NCBI GenBank assembly: GCA_958496175.1 | Contig: OY292276.1 | Span: 51,783,080-51,847,079 of the forward strand | Length of the DNA stretch: 64,000 nt | From: Sisyra terminalis | Taxonomy: Eukaryota > Arthropoda > Insecta > Neuroptera > Sisyridae | Direction: 5' to 3' | Part shown: one piece after another, positions 1 through 12,202 of the stretch | Numbering within the stretch: position 1 is the first letter of the stretch | How the letters are laid out: every line of letters starts with the position of its first letter | Notes under the pieces: model-generated | What the model was told of the DNA's origin: nothing | The model's input: only the letters and a program-made list of their open reading frames with translations | Databases searched by the model: none | Made by a program: the position numbers and the translations under genes

Positions 1-1160
1 TTTAAAAATTTAAAGCATTTAAAACTAAGCCTAAATATATATTTTTATACGAGCATAGCTGGTAATTTTATATGTAGTTTATATAAATTGTTTTTAAATC
101 TTAAAAAATTTTCTAAATATATTATGTTGTACATAATTTAATGTAATTGAAAGGTAGTCAATTATTGTTTTAATAAAATACATTGTTTCAATACGATTTA
201 CTCCATACTGTTGAATATTTTTTTTAGAGGTTTTCTTATTATTGTAGATTGAATTATATAAGAAACGTTAGTTTGACAATAAAGTAAGTACTATGTCTTC
301 AATTAGAGTTTATTAAAAAAAACGATTTTCAAATTCCAGATTTCCAAAAAAACGGTTTTCGAATTTTCGTCAAAAGACGAAATTTATAAGGAAAAAATTA
401 TTTGGATAAAATAATAAAAAAGAAGTTAATATTAGAAGCAAAAAATAGCATGAATTGCACATTACTTATAAAAAAAAAATCAAGCTCTTAATTATACTTA
501 TATGTATTTCACTAATTTGAATTTCTTCAAAAAATATTGTTTAATAAAACATTAAATTTCATTGAATGATTGGCTAAGTTTTGTTCTTATTTTTGAAGCA
601 ATATTGCCAAAATTTAAAGCACCTGTTTATACTTGCAACGGAGCTTAATTTTATAACTTTCAAGGTATTAAATAACATATATCCAAAAATAGTTTTATTT
701 CTTCAGTATCTTCAAGAAACTAATGAATACATTTTTCCATAACTTACTTCAAGGCGTTACACTGGTAAGTAGGTAGTTAAATCAATTTGTTCTTCATCAA
801 AATCGGTTTCCACATAAAGATTGGAAACTTTCTAGACAATATCTTTCCAGATCCTTGATAAATTCGGTTTACTGAAGCTATAAAAAAGTATTTTTGGACT
901 GGTTTTCCTTATTTAGAAGTCAATTTTCGGATGTGAAAAAAATAAATAAAAACCTAATGCTGAGCGGTTCGAATTTTTATAATAACGTCATTTTTTAAAT
1001 TAACGTCATTCTTTAACTAATTTTTAATTGTTTTCGTTGAAATTTTATTTTATATATTTTACTGAAAAAAATGTTGTGTATCTTGGGAGTTTTATTATTG
1101 TTTTTTACCAACTATACCGTATAAAAATTAATGGACAATGATTGTTTTTAACAAGGTTAA
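1..1160. other. AT-rich sequence without recognisable gene
   Basis: I see no open frame, RNA gene or repeat terminus here that I can support. The stretch is very AT-rich, with homopolymer runs, and resembles other old non-coding sequence in the window. Confidence 0.5.
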
Positions 1161-1161
1161 A

Positions 1162-1230
1162 GCGATTATTTACGAACGCCTGAGGAAGGCTCAATAACCG
1201 GGCCGAAACGTCGCGGATGTAATAAATAGT
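1162..1230 (+). ncRNA. Hammerhead ribozyme-like motif, family C
   Basis: The conserved core CTGAGGA (1180-1186) is followed by an extra A (1187). A five-pair stem II follows: GGCTC (1188-1192) with GGGCC (1200-1204), one G-U pair, and a seven-base loop. Then come GAAAC (1205-1209) and the triplet GTC (1210-1212), the predicted cleavage site. Helix I pairs CGC (1177-1179) with GCG (1213-1215); after a 2x2 internal loop it resumes as TTACG (1170-1174) with TGTAA and one wobble (1218-1222). Helix III would be the palindrome ACGT, which suits a dimeric hammerhead. Alternatively ACGTC can pair with GATGT (1216-1220), giving a GTA cleavage site. Hammerheads of this kind are known in Penelope-like elements and retrozymes; activity is inferred, not shown. 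Confidence 0.6.
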
Positions 1231-2254
1231 TTTGATTGATTATTATTGATCCTAATCCTCTGAATATTGTTTACCAATAAACCTAATTTTGAAAAACCAT
1301 TAACCCCTACTTTGGATTGGACATCCGAATAAATCATCGAATAGCTGTTGTTCGAATATTATCGAAAAATTTATAGAAGAATTATTTGAGCATGTGTTTA
1401 AAAATTTATTTGATTTTTATGTGACTCATGAGTAGTAGGGGCATGCAAGATTTGAAATAAAAATAATATAAATATTATAAATCAAAACTTAATCTGGTAA
1501 AAGCAAACTATTTGTAGGAACGTAAAGTATAAGAAAAAGTTAATAAGTTTTTGACTGATTTTCAATAAATTTTTCGATTTTATTTCAATGAACTATATCG
1601 AAAAATGCTATAATTTTTTTATGTCTTTCATGACTTTTTGTCATCGGAGTTGTTAATGAGAAGCTACAGATAAATTTCTTTGGAAAATTCAATGAAAATT
1701 GGTTAAAAAATGATCAGGAAAGCATTTTTTTTTCTAAAAATATGTAGATCATAGATACTAGACGTCCAATCTGGAAAATGGATCGAATAAAAAAATATAT
1801 GTCCTTCTCCGTATTTTTCAATAAATCAAATATAAGTTTTAATTGAGTTTTTTCATATTAGGTTTACCGAAAATATCATAAAAATCAATGAAGGATATCG
1901 AAAATTTATCGAAATGTTTTCCGATTGAATCACTAGTTGTAACAAATAATGCTATGAGGAATTAGAAAGAATTTTGATTACTAATATTTTTGCAACGCTT
2001 TACGTTTCCACAAAATATTGTCATTATCATGTTTAATTTATATTCAAAATTTTTATAATATTTTATTAGTAAATTTGATCTACCCCTTCTACGCATTAGT
2101 TAATTAAAAATCAAGTTAATTCATCAACCCATGGTGGAAAGATTTTTTTCTTAATTTCCTGATAACATTCGAAAAATGGGTACCAAGACATTGTATTAAA
2201 AGATATATAGTAGTTCCTAAAAATAGTCAAGACTGTGGGGTAAATATGAGCGGA
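1231..2254. other. AT-rich sequence, no gene seen
   Basis: The first 100 bases probably belong to the repeat that carries the preceding hammerhead motif, but I cannot place its end. The rest shows no supportable feature. Confidence 0.4.
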
Positions 2255-2830
2255 AAGCTATAATTTAAACCTCTGATTTAGTAGGTTTTCCTTGTGTTTT
2301 CTTTTCGGTACCATTTCTGGAAACTATATCCTCAAGAATTTGATTACTGATTCTCGAATGATTTGCATCTAAATTCTTTAAAAGTTCATTTGAAAACGAA
2401 GAACGATCCAAGTCCATTTAAAAATTCTTTAAAGTCTTATTGATCGACCAGCTTCATCTGTACCGAAATCGAATTCCATTAGAGTAATTTACAAGTTTCC
2501 ATAACACTGACACATACCAATTAATTCATCATACCAAAAGACTATAGTAAAAAAAGCTCATAAACAAAATAGTTAATTGTGTAGAGCAAATAAGTATGGG
2601 AAGCTTTAATTTACATTACCGATTTAGTAGTTTATTCGTTCGTGTCCTTCGTGGTATCATTTCCACAAAATATATTTGAAAATTTGGTCACTGATTCTCG
2701 AACGATCCGCATCCACTGCTTAAAAATCCATTAGGAAATTATTATTGATGAACGATCTAAATCCATTGAGTAATTCTTTGATGTTTTTTTGATCAACCAG
2801 CTTCATTTGTACCTGAAACAAATTTAAAAA
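2255..2830. repeat. Diverged tandem duplication, about 340-bp period
   Basis: The block at about 2258-2475 is repeated at about 2600-2815. Both contain a run reading 'gatttagta', then 'ggtaccattt' or its variant, 'actgattctcgaa', and 'accagcttcat' near the end. The copies differ by many substitutions and small indels, so the duplication is old. The first copy keeps a short open frame on the minus strand and the second has lost it. Confidence 0.6.
2265..2417 (-). CDS. Possible 50-codon open frame in duplicated block
   Basis: Read on the minus strand, this frame runs from ATG at 2417 to TAA at 2265 without a stop. It begins MDLDRSSFSNELLKNLD, is hydrophilic and rich in Ser, Asn and Lys, and ends GKPTKSEV. 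It could be a small gene, an exon or part of an unidentified repeat. The duplicated copy near 2600-2790 keeps the start MDLDRSS but is frameshifted and has stops. I do not recognise the sequence. A frame this short can arise by chance, although its composition is less AT-skewed than random frames here. Confidence 0.2.
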   Translation of the reverse strand: MDLDRSSFSNELLKNLDANHSRISNQILEDIVSRNGTEKKTQGKPTKSEV

Positions 2831-4159
2831 GTTTTATTTCAAATAAGTTACCAATTAAGGCTTGTAAGTTAATAACTTAAGTTTATCCTGATTTAAAAAA
2901 AAATGTTCCCGTGTATCATGCAGCTAATCACATGAAAGCCATTGGTACCAAAATATTAACACAATACTTTACTTGGCAATCAAAGACACGAATATCACCT
3001 AATAGTATTCAAGTGTTTATAATTTTCAATCGTAAAAATTTAACAAAAAAGCATATAATAAAGAAATTCGGCTGCATTAAATTAACTTTTAATCATTGAA
3101 CAAAACGGATTACCGAAAATCAATTGCCACTCTAATTGAAGACTGGAACGCCTGAATGATAAAAATTCAATTGTTTCCTCTATTCCTACAGTTCCCTCAA
3201 ATTGATTTATTGCAACGATTTGATTTCCAAAATGTTAACATTCATTAAGTGAGCAAGAATAAAAAAATATATCATAGCCCTAATACAAAGCAAGGCATGG
3301 ATCCATTTGATTAATCCAAATCCGTAATCCACCCTCTTTTTCGTAATGAACATTTGATCCGCGTGAATGAATCCATATATCTATCAGACCGCGTGTTCGA
3401 ATCAATTAAAGTATAATCCGGAACTCGACTCAAACACATACATATACATACAAACCTACCCTTTCCAGGATAGTACTTTCTCAATGCCCGCCACTTCTAT
3501 ATTATCATATACTTATAAAAAGCGACTTGGCGTATTCAATTATCTAACAAATAAATGAAACAATGTTTTAGTCTACGAGCGGTGGGAAATTTTTAGGGGA
3601 TTGAAGTCGAAGTCGAGGGATGAGGTGGTAATATCTTTAACATTTTATATTGTTATTGTATGCAGACGTCGTACGCAATGATACGATGACAATGATAGAC
3701 ATTACACAATGGATATTAGAGGAAACAGTGGAAATCCCGAACTCTTTATGCAGGGGGTGGGTGGTGGGTGTGGGACGTGTGCTGCACAGCCTGTGATACC
3801 GGAAGTGACCTTATGCCATCTGTCAGTCGCGTTTTGTGTGACAACAGGGTAGTCCTCTATCTGAAGTGAACACAAATATTAGAAAGGTCATCTTTCCACT
3901 TATTCTTTTTTTTGCCAACTGACATTCACATATTAAATTTTAATTCAATTACCATAATATTAAAGCTTAAGAATATTTCTATGGAATCGTTTTCTCATTG
4001 AAATATTTCAATTAAACGAATTAAAAAATTTTCATTATTCTTAAAATGTATTAGACCAAAAAAAGAAGTTTGTCGAGCTTTGACCACAAGATTTATTGAT
4101 CCCATAAAAGTCACCCTTTTTAGTACAGTCGTTCAAGCTATTGTTCTCCGCAAAAAGAA
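2831..4159. other. Non-coding stretch with a GC-richer island
   Basis: Most is plain AT-rich sequence. About 3580-3860 is clearly richer in G and C, is not repeated elsewhere in the window, and includes a G-rich run near 3751-3775. Such islands may be older host sequence or regulatory DNA, but I see no specific site. Confidence 0.35.
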
Positions 4160-7100
4160 GCCAATTTTTTTATTAATTGATAAATTAGGTCCTTAAAAAG
4201 ATTTTTATAAAAAATTCCGTTACCAAGAAGCGCCGCACACCACCCAAAATGATTTTCCCCAAAAAAAATGATTTCTTCATTATAACTTTTGAACCGTGCT
4301 AGATAAAATAAAAATAGTTGAGATTAAAATGAAAGCTGAGGATATTTCCAACGAAAAAGCTTCTTTACTAATTTTCCATAAATGCCATAGTTTGGCCGAA
4401 AATTGATGTCGAAAGCGCTAATGATTTTTGCATGATATCAGAATGCGCACGGACTCTCCGCGCACTACATATTGCGAAAATTATGATTTCTTGACAAATG
4501 TGTAAGGTTTTGCTTACAATTTAAATAGATTATTGAAAATGATAACTTTTACAACAATTTCATCCACTTTATAACTCTCTATTATTTTTACAATTAAAAA
4601 ATAATTGATAAAAAATGCAATATTTTATAAATTTCCCGTTTTTCAATAGTTATGCTCGTAGGAAAAATCACGTATTTTAATATCATCATCTAACGTGAAA
4701 AACTAAACTTTAAGCTTTTTATTACGATGTACTCTAAGTGAAAATTGAAATTACAATATTAAACGGAAATGCATCGTGGAAACCCACGAATTTAGTTTAA
4801 TTTTTTCCTTCTGTAAAAACGATTAAAAATCCATAAGGACTTGAAATTTTTCGCAGATAAGATGGATACATTTCAACTATCATTTAACAATATTTCAGCA
4901 AAATATTATCGAAAATCTAAACTCTATGGAATATTCCTGAGAAAATTCGAATAATATCTTAGCTTTGCATTTAAAAAAAAAATCTTAATACTCTTCTTTG
5001 GTAGAAAATTTTTCAATCTGACATACGGACATTCATCTGACATCTGACAACGGAAAATAAAATAAAGCTCTACCGTACACTTTGTCGGTATTCATATATT
5101 CTTCAGCAAGGGAACTTCTTCAGCTAGCCATTTGGAGTTCAAGAGCTCCAGGCAAGACAACACATTAGCTCATAGTTTGCACTAACTGATTGCTAATTTA
5201 AAAAAAAATAAATAAAAAAATATATCCAAAAGCTCATCCAAATAGAAAGAAACGCGTTTGGAAAGTGAGACATTTGCAAAATCTTTTTTATGTTTCCCAA
5301 GTTACGGGTGGCATACGGAAGTTAGTTGTAAACTAAGCACTACTGTATGCAGGGTATACATTTGTGCATACACTTGTATGTTGTAATCGGTAATTTTTTG
5401 GTGTGTATATTTTTGGTACTAAATTTGTCGATTACTCTAGCTCTTCGGGGATGATTGTAGCGTTTACAGAGTGGTTAGATGTAACAAGGGTACTATGGTT
5501 CTGTTCAAGTAGGGTGGCTCTATGAAAACCCTTGCTCCGAGGATAAATTCAGTACTGTAATATAATCTTTGTTGCTCGATTCCGGCTCCAAGTTGATGAA
5601 GAAAAGTGGCATTTGAGTTTTATTAGAATTATTTTCCACGATTATAATAATGCTACGAACTCTGTGTCCCATTTTAAGTTATTCCTCTCATATATCCTGT
5701 GTAGGAGTTGAAGAATGCAGAGTCCTGATAACTAATTAACCCCATATTAACATAAAGCTTGTTTTAATAATTTTCATCGTCATCTGATGTTATATCTTCA
5801 TCAACAGGAGGACTATTTGTGCATTGTTGCTTTTCGCAAATCCCGCCAACTTCACTGCAAATAGCCAGCTTTTTCTGGAATTCTTCGTACAGTTATAAAA
5901 AATAATTTTTAAAATGTCTTATGAAGCTGGTGGTTGTGTCGCCATGACTGAAATTAAAATTTCTCCTTTTTTTTACTCCCAGTTATCTGATGGTAAATCA
6001 TTCGACAACCATTAAGATTTATATCAATGTTGTTCAACTGCATCTGTGGTTAGAGGTAAAGATGTAATATTAACAACCTTAGTCTTTATTTTTTTCAAAA
6101 TATTACTGTATCTCAATTTATAGAGACATCTGTCTATAATCCCTCCGTAATAAATTTTTAGGATGCAAGATATTCCATTTTTGGAAAGGCATTCCTTAGA
6201 TTTCCATTTTTCCATAAATACTTTCATTGCTTTTTCGACCCCAAAATTTGCTTATTTTCAAATAAATTAAAAAATGGAATTCTTTTCCTTGAAAAAACAA
6301 CAGGAAGTCGTATTACAGCCGTTACAGCCGGACATAGGATATAAAATTAAAACAATTTCTATACAAAATACCATATGATCCAGACTTTTGGGAGCAAAAA
6401 TTTTCCTGTCTTCTTTATGCTTTCCCAATTTCAGAAAATATTTTTTCCAATGGACGCCAAAATCATCAAAATACTATCAATATGTCAATATCTTCACACA
6501 CGATCACGGGGATCTCTCTGGTTTATTGAATGCAGTCTTAATGCACTTATCACATGTGTGTCATCGATACCATCAATATGTACTTATTGGAAATTTAAAA
6601 ACTACTACCATATTATTTATTTTTTAAAACGTAAATATAACACATTTGTTAAGTTTAATTTTGAAATTAACGCCTTTTTCTTAATAAATAATGTTATAGC
6701 TAACTTGATGTAATTTAAAAAAAATATACTCGATATAATTTTTGTCAACATTAAATATGTATTGCAATTATAATAAAGTTCACTTCTACCGTGTGTGGTA
6801 TTTATTTAATATATAAAACTACAACATTGTTATTGTTATGATAAAATATAAAATATTAAAAAAACTTTGTACAAATTCAAAATATACATAAATTTTAGTT
6901 TTTAATCCTTTGCACTTGAATCTAGTGCTATTTAGAATATTTTCCCTGAAAAGTTAAAAAAAGAATTCTTTTTTCATTGACGAATTTCTACCCAGAATAT
7001 TCACTTTTAATAACTCCAACTAAAATGTATTAGATATTTATTTAGTATCAAAATGCATTAAGATTAATAATTCAATGTCTAAGAAAGTATATTTCATACT

Positions 7101-7605
7101 CCAATTGACTTTTCTATTGTAAGTTAATATTTGCTGAAATTATTGAATTCTTTATAATTAAGTATTAAGCTCTTCAATATTTGAACCGAAGATTGGCTAA
7201 AAGTCTAATCACTTTTAGAACTTTTCTAGATAAGAAAATATAGCCCTTGAATTAATGAATCATTTGGCTTCTGATTTTTTCTCAAATGCCAATCATTTTC
7301 AATTATATCAACAATAACAAATTATGATTTTGGAAAATATAAATTTTTCTATGTTTTCAATCATCATTTTCACGTTAACTTTGGTACATACAAGAAATTT
7401 TTAAAGGACCTTTTTTGTGAGAAATTTCCTCAGTTTTCGTTTAAAATAACTATTTTATTTGTAACTGGCACGGTTTAAAAATTATAAAGAAGATTTTTTT
7501 TTGAGAAAGTTAATTTTTGGGGAGATGTGGCGCCCCGCGGTGACGGATTTTTAGGTGAAAATCAAGTTTAGAACCTAATTTATCATTTAATAAAAAAAGA
7601 AAAGA
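4160..7605 (-). mobile_element. TIR DNA transposon, copy A (degenerate)
   Basis: The ends are long imperfect inverted repeats. The left end has 'ttgataaattaggt', 'ccgttacc', and further in 'cttcattataacttttgaac' before 'cgtgcta' (about 4178-4312). The right end carries their complements: 'cacggtttaaaaattat' (7469-7485), 'ggtgacggattttt', and 'aacctaatttatca' (to about 7585). A second copy lies at 40720-43385 with the same ends and interior. The single recognisable coding remnant is a nuclease-like frame on the minus strand (6267-6590). Both copies are full of stops and cannot be autonomous. The superfamily is not clear from these ends and the outer edges are approximate. Confidence 0.65.
6267..6590 (-). 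pseudogene. XPG/FEN-like nuclease fragment of TIR transposon
   Basis: Minus-strand frames give, in order, PVIVCEDIDILIV, then FLKLGKHKEDRKIF, PKSLDHM and finally CNGCNTTSC, ending at the TAA 6267-6269. The order acidic 'EDxDxLxxL', 'FLKxGK', 'PKSL' and 'GCxTTS' matches a broad uncharacterised family whose domain resembles the acidic and helix-two-turn-helix parts of XPG/FEN nucleases. The other copy reads SGCDTTSCIF at the same place, so CNGCNTTS here looks like a small insertion. At least one frameshift and several stops break the frame. It lies inside the transposon and is presumably its own gene. Assignment rests on remembered motifs. Confidence 0.5.
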
Positions 7606-9248
7606 CTTTTATGTGCTTTTGAGGACTTCACTTCCACAACTATACTATTTGGTCCTCCAAATAATTCCAATATCTGTGCTTAATTGATTTTATTCAATAA
7701 ATTACTGTAGACAAATTGGCTTTATATTGCCATTTGTTTGAACAAAAATATTCGCAGTTATTCGTAAAATTTTTGAATCTCATCCCCTTGAAAGCTTTTA
7801 TGTAAATGCAATTCAAATGACATATCATGCGTCGTTCATTTTAGCTAATTAAAAACAGTGTTGAATGAATACTTAAAACAAGACAAATAAATACAAAATT
7901 AACGAGCATTCAATGCTAGTCGACCGAGTTTAATGATAGTCGAGACCTCCATTCGTAACACAATACGATTTTTATTAAAATCCAATACAAAAATGGTACG
8001 AATATAAGCTGTATATTTTCCAACAAAAATGTTTTTTTTTTTTTTGAAGAAAATCTTGAAAATTGATTGAAAGAAAAGCAGTTGTATATGTTTCAATGAA
8101 CGGTTAAAAGCTCTACAGCTTTTGTATAGATTTAATTAGATATTTATTTCTGTCGAGGCTTTTGTTGGAAAAATGAACAGAGATATGAAATAAATCTCAA
8201 CAAAAGTCCGAACAATGTAAACAAATTTAAAAGATATACATAAGTCAGATTGGAGAAGCAGAAAAAGTTTACTTTTGTATAGCAGAGAAACATGTTGAGG
8301 ACGAAATTATAAAACATTGAAGAATTTTCTATTGAACAACTTAAAAGTTCGGACGAACACTCCGCTCTGTTGATGTTGAAATGTGGAGGTAACTTTTGTG
8401 CTACCCCGAATACTGAAAAAAGCTACACCCTGCTCGATAGTATGTATACTTCATACTATCGTAGTATGTTCTTTTTTTTAGTAGCACGCTGAGCTTTTAC
8501 AGTTTTTCGGTTCGTGTGTTTCATAAAACTCGTTAGCCTTTCACAAGTCTGAGATGTTGAGGAACTTTTTAAAGATTAATTCATTTCTCGTGTAATTTAT
8601 TCTTTTTACTTTCGTAAACTTTCTTTGTATGTATTTAGTACCGTGCATTATACAATATATATATACGTATATAATAAGCATAGATGGGGTATTCGGCGTT
8701 GGATAATTCTATTATGTCTTAGTTTATTATTTGGTTATATTATTCTGTATTTTAATTAACTCTCTTGACAGTATGTTTTAACTTGCTGATTCTTGCTCTT
8801 TTCACTGCAGTTTTATTGTTTGAATATTTATAAATTCATACGAATAAATTAATGGAAGTTGTAAAGTTTTTGTACACTTTAGAATATACCTACGATATTT
8901 CACTATGCTAACTATTAGAAAAGATTTTATTCATTAAGTGAGAATAATTTTCTCTATAGGTTAACATCGTGCACGATTATTAATTTTCTTTTTAATTAAT
9001 TATTACATAAATAAATTTAGTAAACTAACTTATAAGTTACACAAAAGCTTGTTTTCAATTTTTAATATTTCAGAGAAGTTAATAAAGTTAAAAAAATATC
9101 ATACAAATCATGATTTTCTTTGAAAATATCGGTTGCAACTATATTCCATTCTAACTAAATGATTTCTTACAACCCCAAAATCAAAGAGATGATTTGGTTT
9201 ATTTCCTTTGGAAATAATTCCATTTATCACAAAAGGAATTGCACTTTA
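7606..9248. other. AT-rich sequence with one perfect hairpin
   Basis: No gene is supportable; the short minus-strand frame at 7899-8096 looks accidental. A clean inverted repeat at 8435-8461 has 10-bp arms CGATAGTATG and CATACTATCG around the loop TATACTT, in a slightly GC-richer stretch (8350-8530). Confidence 0.4.
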
Positions 9249-12202
9249 TCTATACATATAAATAAAATTGGAGTGTCTGTTTGTAATATTGAAATATCCG
9301 CTTTTTCCTACATGTATATATGAGCATTTACGGTACATATACCAAAATAATATTTTTTTAAATTTTTGTCTGTCTGTTTGTTTGTTCCGGCTAATCTCTG
9401 AAATGACTGAATCGATTTTGACGGGACTTTTATTGGCAGGTAGCTGATGTTATAAGGAGTAACTTAGGTTACTTTTATTTTAGATATAAAAAATCTTTTA
9501 TTTTAGCAAAATAAAGTATTGTTGCAATTGAACAATCAACAATCGAAATTTTGAATTTTATAAGTGTAATTAGTAAATAAATAATTAATTAATAATAAGT
9601 TTCTGTTTTTGTTATATCATTTTAATAACAGCATTTTAAACAACGTCATTTCACTTAATTAGTTTGAAAGTTTACGTAGTAGGTACTTAAAGCAAATACC
9701 AAACAGGCGATTTTTAATTTTTATTTGTTTTTCAACAATCAAAGTTTTAAAAATCTAATTTTTATGAACCAATGATTGTGACCTGGAGCAATTATATATT
9801 CTGCTGAAAAGCATTAAGGGAGCCATTTTTTATAATATACTTCATTATCAATTAAAATATACAATCTTCCAAACTTACTTTTCTTCGCTATTTACAACAA
9901 TTTGAAAACCAATTATTGTTATTAAAAATAAATAAAATATTCGAATTTACTTCTACGCTTTCTATCTTTTTTCAACAATTTTGTATGTACAACGTCTAAA
10001 TGAGCGAAATCGAATTGCTTTTTAGTCATGATAATCAAAATAAAGAAGGACATACTTTTTTCGTTTTACATTGTATTTTCAAATATAAATGCATATTTGT
10101 GTTGATAAAATTTGGAAAGTGTTTTTCTTATACGATGCAGATATATAATAAGATAGGGTTTTCGAAATTCCTCCCTAAAAGAGTGAAAAATTGGGGCAAA
10201 GTTTGTACGGCAAAACGTCTAACAAACAATCGAAATTTAAAATTTAATTATCAAAGTACCGTTAAAGACGAAACGTAATTACCTTTTATTTTAAAACAAA
10301 GTTGGTTTAATATTAGAAACAGACACTGGGTCTGCGTAAAAATTTAAACTCTGGTAGATATATTTGTGATATATCGTGAAAATGGTTAAGTTAAGTTTAT
10401 AGTGACCATTAAGTTTTTTGGCTTTCACATATTGTAAACCTGAAAATCCGATATACGTAATCACAAATAAATACATTAGTGAGCGAATATCGAGTAGCGA
10501 GAAATTCGGCGAACTAGAAGAAAATAGTTTAATTGTATAGTTGAAATTGAAATATTTTAATAATAAGTGCAAAGATACACAATGGTTATACTTGATAATG
10601 GAGGAACTGGGTTTCGTGCAATTGAACAAATTTTAATTTCGCGGTAGTATTCTACATTGCGGGAGGTTAATAGTATTGGGAAAAAAGTTTCATTCGAGAA
10701 TCGAAACAGTGAGAGGGGATTCCTACTAATATCCAAAAATCTAGGCCTTTAACTTCTGTTATTTTGACTCGAGTATTTTGATAACTTTTTACTGTTTTAA
10801 GTCAAAATTAAGATCGACTTTATTGCACTTGACGATATTTTTTTATGTATAGATACTGAGTAATTTATGGATTATTTTGTTCATACCTCCTTTGAAAATG
10901 TGCTTTCCCTTAATGTTTACCCCGGTTCAGTTGGTTTCAGTTTTGCATCGGTTTTGTCCTGGTTTTTGGTTTTTGTATTGAACAATTCAATAAAATAATC
11001 TTTGGTTAATTGGACCAACCTTAAACTATGTAGTATTAGATGTACTGAAAAGTAATTTCGTTTTTAAACCTTTAGTCTTTCATTTGCCATTTATCTTATA
11101 TATAAATTGACTATCTTGCCGTGCGTGCGTGCAGAATAGGCTATACGCATGCGCTCTGTTATCCCACTTACGCATTCAAAACGTTGGTAAGGGTACTCAC
11201 TCACTAATGTATTTATTTGGGAATACGTATTTCGGATTTTCAGGCTTACAATATGTGAAAGTCAAAAAACAAAATTCTCACTTATAAACTTAACTTAACC
11301 ATTTTCAGATATATCTAGCAGAGTTTAAATTTTTAAACAGATATTAAGTTTTTGTTTCTAATAATAAATCAATTTTGTTTTATATTAAGCAGTAATAACG
11401 TTTCGCTTTTAACGGACTTTGATTGATTATTAAATTTTAAATTTCGATTGTTTATTAAACGTTATCCCTTACAAACTTTGCTACCGTTTTTCACTCTTTT
11501 AGGGGAGGAATTTTCAAAAACCCTTTCTTATTATATATTTGCATCGTATAAAGAAAACACTTTCCAAATTTCATCGACCAAATATGCACTTACCTATATT
11601 TGAAAATACAATGTAAGACGAAAAAAAATAATGACCTTTATGTTAGTTAACATGACTAAAAAGCTATTTGATTTCGCACATTTGGACGTTGTACATACAA
11701 AATTGTTGGAAATAGGTGGAAAGCGTGGAAGTAAATTCGAATATTTTATTTATTTTCAATTGTTCTAAATACCGAAAAAAAATTAGTATCGAATATTTTA
11801 TATTTGAGTTGACAGTGAAATATATGGCAAAAAATTGCTACCTTAAAAGTTTTTCAGCCGAATACACAACCATTGAATCATAAAAAAATAGATTTTAAAA
11901 AGTTTGATTGTTGAAAAACGAACCAAAATTTAAAATCGCCTATTTAGAATAAGTACTACATAAGTAATAAATTTTCATACTAATTTAGTGAAATGACGTT
12001 ATTTAAAATGTTGTTATTAAAATGATATAAAAAACACTTATATTTTATTTCTTATATAATTTTAGATAAACTTTATATTATATTAACAGTACTTTGATTA
12101 TTAAATTTAAAATTTCGATTGTTGATTAACTCTACATTATCTCATTGTAAACACTTTATTGAGATAAAATCTTTAGTTACGAATGCAACGGGCAACTACT
12201 AG
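9249..12202 (+). mobile_element. Helitron-like element with TC and CTAG ends
   Basis: The 5' end starts TCTATACATATAAATAAA (9249) after an A, followed by text typical of insect Helitron-type leaders, including 'ggagtgtctgtttgtaat' and 'gattttgacgggactttta'. The 3' end is 'gcaacgggcaactactag' ending CTAG at 12199-12202 and followed by T, which fits insertion between A and T. A weak hairpin (GTT 12176-12178 with AAC 12187-12189, plus C80-G85) lies 9 nt before CTAG. No helicase frame is visible inside, so it would be non-autonomous. Most of the interior is a large palindrome described separately; the two outer ends could belong to different insertions. Confidence 0.5.
9480..12165. repeat. Foldback: about 1-kb arms of unit X/Z
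   Basis: A unit of about 1 kb lies in plus orientation at 9530-10490 and minus orientation at 11093-12130, with a spacer of about 600 bp. Shared landmarks are 'caaataaatacattagtgag', 'ttttttggctttcacatatt', 'cgatgcagatatataataag', 'tttgtatgtacaacgt' and 'aacgtcatttcact'. A third full copy is at 51192-52222 (plus), and partial palindromic arms flank the TA tract at 55330-56025. The left arm differs at its inner end, after 'attagtgag'. Short open frames at 10000-10278 and 10291-10629 lie inside the unit and are not conserved between copies. Confidence 0.75.

Noticed and set aside
6375..6713. 112-codon plus-strand frame
   Set aside because: It lies antisense to the recognisable nuclease-like fragment and is a shadow of it.
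10291..10629. 112-codon minus-strand frame in the X repeat unit
   Set aside because: The corresponding positions in the other copies (11093-12165 and 51192-52222) are full of stops, so it is not under selection.
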